Assembly: GCF_029962835.1 (NCBI RefSeq)
Contig: NC_080589.1
Span: 21,721,586 to 21,785,585 of the forward strand
From: Magnolia sinica
Lineage: Eukaryota > Streptophyta > Magnoliopsida > Magnoliales > Magnoliaceae
DNA: 64,000 nt
Direction of reading: 5' to 3'
Every line of letters starts with the position of its first letter. Within the stretch, counting starts at the first letter, position 1. The notes beneath the pieces were generated by a model that was not told where the DNA came from, made no database searches, and worked only from the letters and a program-made list of their open reading frames with translations. This document shows, piece after piece, positions 58,606 to 64,000 of this stretch. Both the position numbers and the translations under genes were made by a program.

Positions 58606-60182
58606 AAAGCTTGAACTGATAGAGTATGGCAAATAAATCCCTTTATCTCATAGCCCAAACCCCACATCTCATAGGTTAGGTCCTCGGTCGAACCCCCTTG
58701 TGGGCCCCACATCACCTGGGTTCCACCTCACGTGGGCCACCCGCCTTACATGGGCCGCCCACCCCAAGTGTGCCCTTGCATCCCACATGCCACCCCACTT
58801 GAGCCCAGTGTGAAAATGCCCCTGCATTACCATCCCTGTATGAACACCCTCATTGACGGTGTAGAACCAGACACCAGTTCGAAGAAGGAACGAACAGAGA
58901 ACCTAAATGATCTATCTCTTCTCCAATATAAATAGTCTTTTGTTGCCAGGGAGGGGTTGATGCCTTCCAAACTCACAAGGAGCTTTGACATCTCAATTTC
59001 AGCTTCTAAAAGATTACAATGGCAAGGTGGTAATGTGGTATCCACACACCTCTACTGCCTAGACAGACAAGCACTCGGCAACCCAAATGTCTGGGATTGG
59101 AGAAAGCCTGGCAATTCAATGGAACAGAGATCGAAGGAAACCTCTCCCCTCCATGTGTCTCCCCAAAACCATATCCTAGTGTCATCTCCCATTAAAAGTC
59201 TTATTTCTAAGAAGACCTTTTAGGCTAATCCAGCGATTGATTTCCAAACACAGGAAGCCCAGTATAAAGATGATTCCTTTATACACCACCCCATCTTAAA
59301 GATTCCATATTTATCGATTATAACCAACCTCCAAAGATTCTCCTCCTTGACCCCAAACCACTAGACCCACTTTACCAAAAGATTCGAATTAAACATCTTC
59401 CAGCCTTCTTATCCTAGCCTCACCTTCTCTAAAGGGCCTACACACATCTCCCCATTAACATAAGATGGAATTTCCTAGATATGGCACCACCACACCAGAG
59501 AAAATCTCTGCGAAGCTTGTCAATTTTCTGGATCACTGACTTGGGTCATCGAAATAAGGACATGAAATGTGGGCGATTAGACAGCGCTGACTTAATAAGG
59601 GTGATTCATACCCCCACTGATAGAGGCTTTCCTTTCCAAGAGGAGAGCTTCCTCTCTATCCTTTCATTAATAGCATCCTAGAGAAGATTAGGAGGCTTAC
59701 CGCAACACAGCGAAAGCCCAAGATACGAGGACGGGAAGGAATCCACCCGACAACCAAACAACTCGACTAATGACTTAACTTCACCCTCGATCAAGTTAAC
59801 CCCCAAAAGCTCGCTTTTGAAGAGATTAAAAACATCAAATGATTTTGCACGGGTTGTCCACTTGGGACTCCGCCTCACAAAAAATGAGGATGTTATCGGC
59901 AAACTAAAGGTGACAAATAGGATTTTTTGCCCCTCGGAAACAAGCCCACAACTTGACCTTTACTGAGCCTTCTGCTCAAAGCCTTAGAAACAACTAGAAA
60001 AGGGGGTGGGGGTTGCCCTTTTTAAGATCTCTGGAAGCTTTAAAAAATCCAACGGGAGATTCATTTAACATGACATAGAAACTAGTTGAAGAAACATAAT
60101 CAAATCCACAATCTCCACTTGTCCCCAAACCCTAACCTACCCAACATGTAATTTAGAAAAATCCAATCAAAATGATTGTAAG

Positions 60183-61353
60183 CAATATTTTCTGTATCAT
60201 TAACGCGTAATGTATTGCACCCTTGGGATACAAATACATATTGATTATCGCATGGGATATATTAGTTGTGTCACATAATGTATTGCTATTGTTGGGAATC
60301 AAGGAGAAACATTGGGAAATTGGTTAAATTTTTCAATGAAACTTCAAGGATTGTTAAAAAAGACATCAATACACACTAAGAAATCAAAACATCACAAAAA
60401 ACAGGTGCACATAATAGGTTTCCTTTGTATGGGATCCTAATATATCCATTGTTTAACTGAACTAATGCAATTATATTCAAAGTCTATTCATATAATTTAT
60501 AAATGTGAGAAGACATGTATAGAAACACAAGCAATACATTCAAAAGCAGAAGAAGTAGAAAACTAAAAATATACTTGTGAATAATGTGTGGATGTGGCTC
60601 AAACCCACATAGAGTTGCGCAGTGGCTCAAAATCATCATCTCCATCTCGACGAGGCTAGGCGCAGTATAAGCCAACAATAATATGCTCATGTCATAGTAA
60701 AAAATGATACCATTGAAGATACTCTCTAACATAATACTAGTACTCATCCTCTCCGATTTGAGAGAATTTGGAGAAATTTCGAATTTTCCACAAATCAGCC
60801 CATCTACCCTTAAATCCCAAAATTAGCATGCATATGATAATGATTTCATCAAACACACTTCAATACTCTAAAATCGAGGCCAATTGACCACTAATCGAAG
60901 TGGAAATTCAAAGAAAATTTTTTAACATTTAAATTAATTTTTAATTAAAAAATAATAATTTTTTTCCAAAAAAATCCCAAATTATCAAGAATCACTAGAT
61001 CAGGTTACATAAATGTTTGATTTTGTGTTTGGACATAGATTCAGCCGATTTGCGAGAAATTGAAAATTTTCAATTTTTCCAAAATTTCTACAACTCGGCC
61101 CGTCTCCCTCAAATCTCGAAATTGAAGCTCCAAATTCATGATTTTTTTATGCAAAACATGAAAACTATGGATTTGTAACCATTTGAGACTGATCTAACAT
61201 TTATAACAACAAAATGGATCGAAAATCGAAAATACTTGCCGGATCGAACAGGTGAGATACATCAGCACTACCTGTGTATTTCGTATCGCACAGGTGGAAT
61301 ACAAGATATATTGTGGGATATATCAGCCGATATCATCGATACTGAAAACATTG
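60183..61353. mobile_element. hAT-like element C inserted in the LINE
   Basis: The left end CAATATTTTCTGTATCATTA pairs with the inverse right end CAATGTTTTCAGTATCGATG. The flanks ATTGTAAG and ATCATAAG agree at 6 of 8. It interrupts the LINE reverse transcriptase. The interior matches elements A and B. Confidence 0.7.
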
Positions 61354-62364
61354 ATCATAAGCCTCCTCTAGGCCCAGGTCACAAACTATCCCCTTGTAAT
61401 CCTCCTTATGGTACGAATTGAAGCATTCGATAATGATCAGCGAATAGTCAATGATCTTTCTTCCAAACATAAACGCACATTGGGAATAAAAAATGACGTT
61501 AAGTAAGATCAACCTAAACCTCTAAGCGAAAATTTTGGCAACAAATCTTGTAAGGACAGTTGATCAAACTTATGGGACGAAAGTCTTTAATATTGGTTGC
61601 CCCTACGACTTGATGAACGAACAACCCAGTTCCTTAGACAGCCAACCCAATTCAAAAAATTCAGCAATGAAACTTAGCAGATCAGCCCTCATAGTTTCCC
61701 AAAAAACTTGAAAAAATGCCTTAGGGAACCCATTTGGAACCAGGGCTTTGTCCTCCTAAGCGCCATAACAGCATCCTAAACTTCTTCTGACATGAGCACC
61801 TCGAGAAGCTTCGCATCAGATGGGGAGATGCGATCAAAGAACAAATTACCAAGGAACAAGGGTAGGTCGGACCCAATCTTCCTTTGACAAGAGCCCCGAA
61901 TAGAAGCTGACCACAACAAAACTGATCTGATCTTTCTCTTCGGCATTCTTATTGTCAATCGAAAGGCAAGAAATGTTGTTGCACCAAGCTCGGGCACTAG
62001 CAATACCATGGAAGAACTTCGAATTTCGGCCCCCCCTATTTAAGCCACAAGGCCCTTGGTCCCATTCTCTGGTGCCACTTGATTTCTTCCTCCAAACGCT
62101 AGCCATAAGCAAGCTAGATTCTCTCTCAGCCTGATCAGATTCCAATAGAGAGCCATCTTCTTCTTTGATGTCCAGAGCTTGAATAGCCATAAGTGTTTGC
62201 CGACTCCGCTTCTCTCTGCTCGAAGACTTCCTTGCTCTAAGACTTCAACTTAGATTTGAGAGACTTGAGCTTATGGAATAATCTGAACCCTACCACTCCT
62301 TGAACCTGGAATGAATTCCACCACTCCACCACTTGGCCTGTGAAGCCTTCCGCTTCCAGCCATG

Positions 62365-62893
62365 CTAGCTCAAACCGAAATAGCTTAGGGCTCCAGTTAT
62401 CCCCGTCCACTTCGAGGATTATAGGGCAATGGTCAGAGGTAAGCTTAGGAAGACTCCTTTGGATCACATGTGGGTACTTTCCACTCCAGGGAGACCGGGA
62501 ACCTATGAAGCTTGGACATCGTAAGATTCTTTTTTTAAAAAAACCATTAGACCATGTGAACTTGACCCCTCCCATGGGTAGATCAATGAGCCCATGCTAC
62601 TAGACCCATTCGGAAAACCCACACATAACTAGCTCAAACCAAAACAGCTTAGCACCCCAGTTACCCACGTCCACTTCAAGGATTATAAGGCAATGGTTAG
62701 AGGTAAGCCTAGGAAGACCCCTTTGGATCACATGTGGGTACTTTACCCACCCAAGGAGAGACTGGGAACCCATCAAGCTTGGACATCGCAAGATTTTTTT
62801 TAAACTTTTTACCATTAGACCAAGAGAATTTGACCCCTCCTATAGGTAGATCAATGAGCCCATGCTTATGCACCCATTCAAAAAACCCACACA
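62365..62893. repeat. 264-bp tandem duplication in the LINE endonuclease region
   Basis: CTAGCTCAAACC at 62365 and 62629 begin two copies that carry the same AAGCTTGGACATCG and GGTAGATCAATGAGCCCATG phrases. They have diverged visibly, so this duplication is older than the one at 58.3 kb. Confidence 0.85.
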
Positions 62894-63351
62894 TACTACT
62901 AGCAATGCAAGACCCTTTGAATTTCACATGAGAAAACCTCACCACATTGAAGTCCCCTCCCACACACCACGGGAGCCGCCATCTATCCCATATAGAAGAC
63001 ACCCTAGAACGGCAGCCAAAGACCTAGTTGAATAAGCCCATAAACCCCAGAGCTAGTCCATCTGAACGACAATGCCACGTCTTTAAGGACTACTAAGACT
63101 AAAAAATTCATACAACAACTATCCTCCCTAACCCAAATAATCAGGTTCCACAAGTTCAAAATTCCACCAACTACTACAACCGCATTTAGTGCTTCCCATT
63201 TAAACCCATTTAGACTTGAAATGGACACCACCACACCTTGATCAACTTTCTGCAATTTAGTTTCCTAAATAACGATAACCCCGGCTTTCAATTTCCCATA
63301 GACCTCCCTAACCTTGAGACATTTGTCATGACTTCGGACTCCCTAAACCCC

Positions 63352-63570
63352 TAGGGGGTGTTTGGCGCATGGAATTAGATGGTATTAAGTGGGATTGAAC
63401 TTTAAATCCCTTGGTTTGAAAAATCATCCCTGTTTGGTTCATCATAGGTTTCCAACATTGGATCCTGTGCATGCAGTAGGGAGGGCTAAGGAGGGCTTTC
63501 CCCAATTCAACCAGGATTTACAAAATCCATGGGATTTTCTCCTAAAAGCATGAGCTAGGAAGTTCTTACG
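63352..63570. other. No gene; MITE-like GGGGGTGTTTGGCGC start
   Basis: The phrase resembles the end of a common class of plant MITEs. No matching right end is clear. Confidence 0.35.
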
Positions 63571-64000
63571 CTGGTAAGGGAGGTGGGGCCGCCTCGATAT
63601 TTGTGAGGAATCCACCCTATCCATCTGTTTTACAAGATCATTTTAGGGTAAGTGACAAAAAATGAGGTAGATTTAAAACTCAAGTAGGCCACACAAGAGA
63701 AAACAATGGGGATTGAGTGACCACCATTGAAACATTCATATGGCCACAAAAGTTTTCTATGTTGTCAATTCATCCCAGCAAGAATGAACTTATAAATGGT
63801 TGGGATGACATATAAACATCAAGGTGGAGCTCGGGAAGGTTTCAACGGTAGGAAATTCTTTCCCCACTCTTTCCTCTCGTATGGTCCACTTGTGTTTTGG
63901 ATCTGCTTGACTATTGGTAGCATGTCCTAAAATGATCTCACAAAACGGATGGATGGGGTGGATTACTCGCAAACATCAAGGTGGGCCCCACCTTACTTCT
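63571..64000. mobile_element. TIR element, family 2 type, running to the window edge
   Basis: AGGTGGGGCCGCCTCGATAT with GTGAGGAATCC at the left is mirrored at the right by AAGGTGGGGCCCACCTTGAT / TTTGCGAGTAATCC in reverse. The interior (CATTGAAACATTCATATGGC, CATCAAGGTGGAGC) follows the family 2 element at 5.65 kb. Confidence 0.6.

Larger units (their letters stand above)
57890..63351 (-). mobile_element. L1-type LINE, 5'-truncated, broken
   Basis: A T run at 57890-57906 is the inverse poly(A). Reading leftward on the minus strand from about 63.3 kb: endonuclease N-terminus (KLQKVDQGVVVSISSLNGFK), endonuclease core (GGVKFTWSNG, LTSDHCPIILEVDG), a linker (RGGRNSKFFHGIASAR), RT with a late block (FKSELLGVNLIEGEVKSLVE, SSYLGLSLCCGKPP), then the zinc-binding end (ESVVHLIWDG). 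About 5.5 kb with element C removed being about 4.3 kb. Multiple stops and frameshifts. The first reading frame (gag-like ORF1) is absent. Confidence 0.8.

Overview
The window looks like a gene-poor, transposon-rich piece of a large flowering-plant nuclear genome. Three host loci carry recognisably plant-type genes: a leucine-rich-repeat receptor-like protein, a plant alpha/beta-hydrolase lipase with eight exons, and a BSL1-type phosphatase with plant-sized introns. Almost everything else is LTR-retrotransposon debris, LINEs, SINEs, small inverted-repeat DNA elements and simple repeats. Many repeats carry GTGGGGCCCACC-type termini. My impression is a woody, possibly magnoliid-type angiosperm, but that is a weak inference.

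Layout. 1-6.3 kb: Ty3/Gypsy LTR copies, one holding a SINE, then two terminal-inverted-repeat (TIR) elements abutting the receptor promoter. 6.35-9.14 kb (+): an intact, intronless LRR receptor-like protein. 9.2-33 kb: a repeat sea. It holds a perfect 20-bp hairpin, a CACTA-type terminus next to a broken three-exon lipin (PAH) 3' end, a SINE split by a hAT-like element with both target-site duplications intact, a Sirevirus-like 3' end with a long LTR, several related Gypsy LTRs, a 21-bp minisatellite, a second SINE with perfect target duplications inside a Copia gag fossil, and MITE-like inverted-repeat elements.

33.5-37.1 kb (+): a complete lipase gene whose eight exons splice to 458 residues with an intact Ser-Asp-His set. 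38.2-50.35 kb (-), convergent with it: eleven 3' exons of BSL1, a PPP-type phosphatase of the BSU1-like family, with all metal and catalytic motifs present. One of its introns uses a GC-AG pair. Another is 7.2 kb long and packed with nested elements, including seven 167-bp repeats between two identical 141-bp repeats. The Kelch-encoding 5' exons were not found in the remaining 13.6 kb.

50.9-64 kb: LINE fragments, a Copia fossil holding a two-level nest of hAT-like elements with perfect 8-bp target duplications, and an L1-type LINE with internal tandem duplications and its own hAT-like insertion.

The three genes show no operon-like or pathway link. The receptor is a cell-surface immune or developmental type, the lipase is probably membrane-associated, and BSL1 belongs to brassinosteroid and stomatal signalling. 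I found no CRISPR array, rRNA or true tRNA gene. The strongest unusual signals are the nested insertions with legible target duplications, the 141-bp repeat-bounded satellite element, and the captured or duplicated lipin 3' end.
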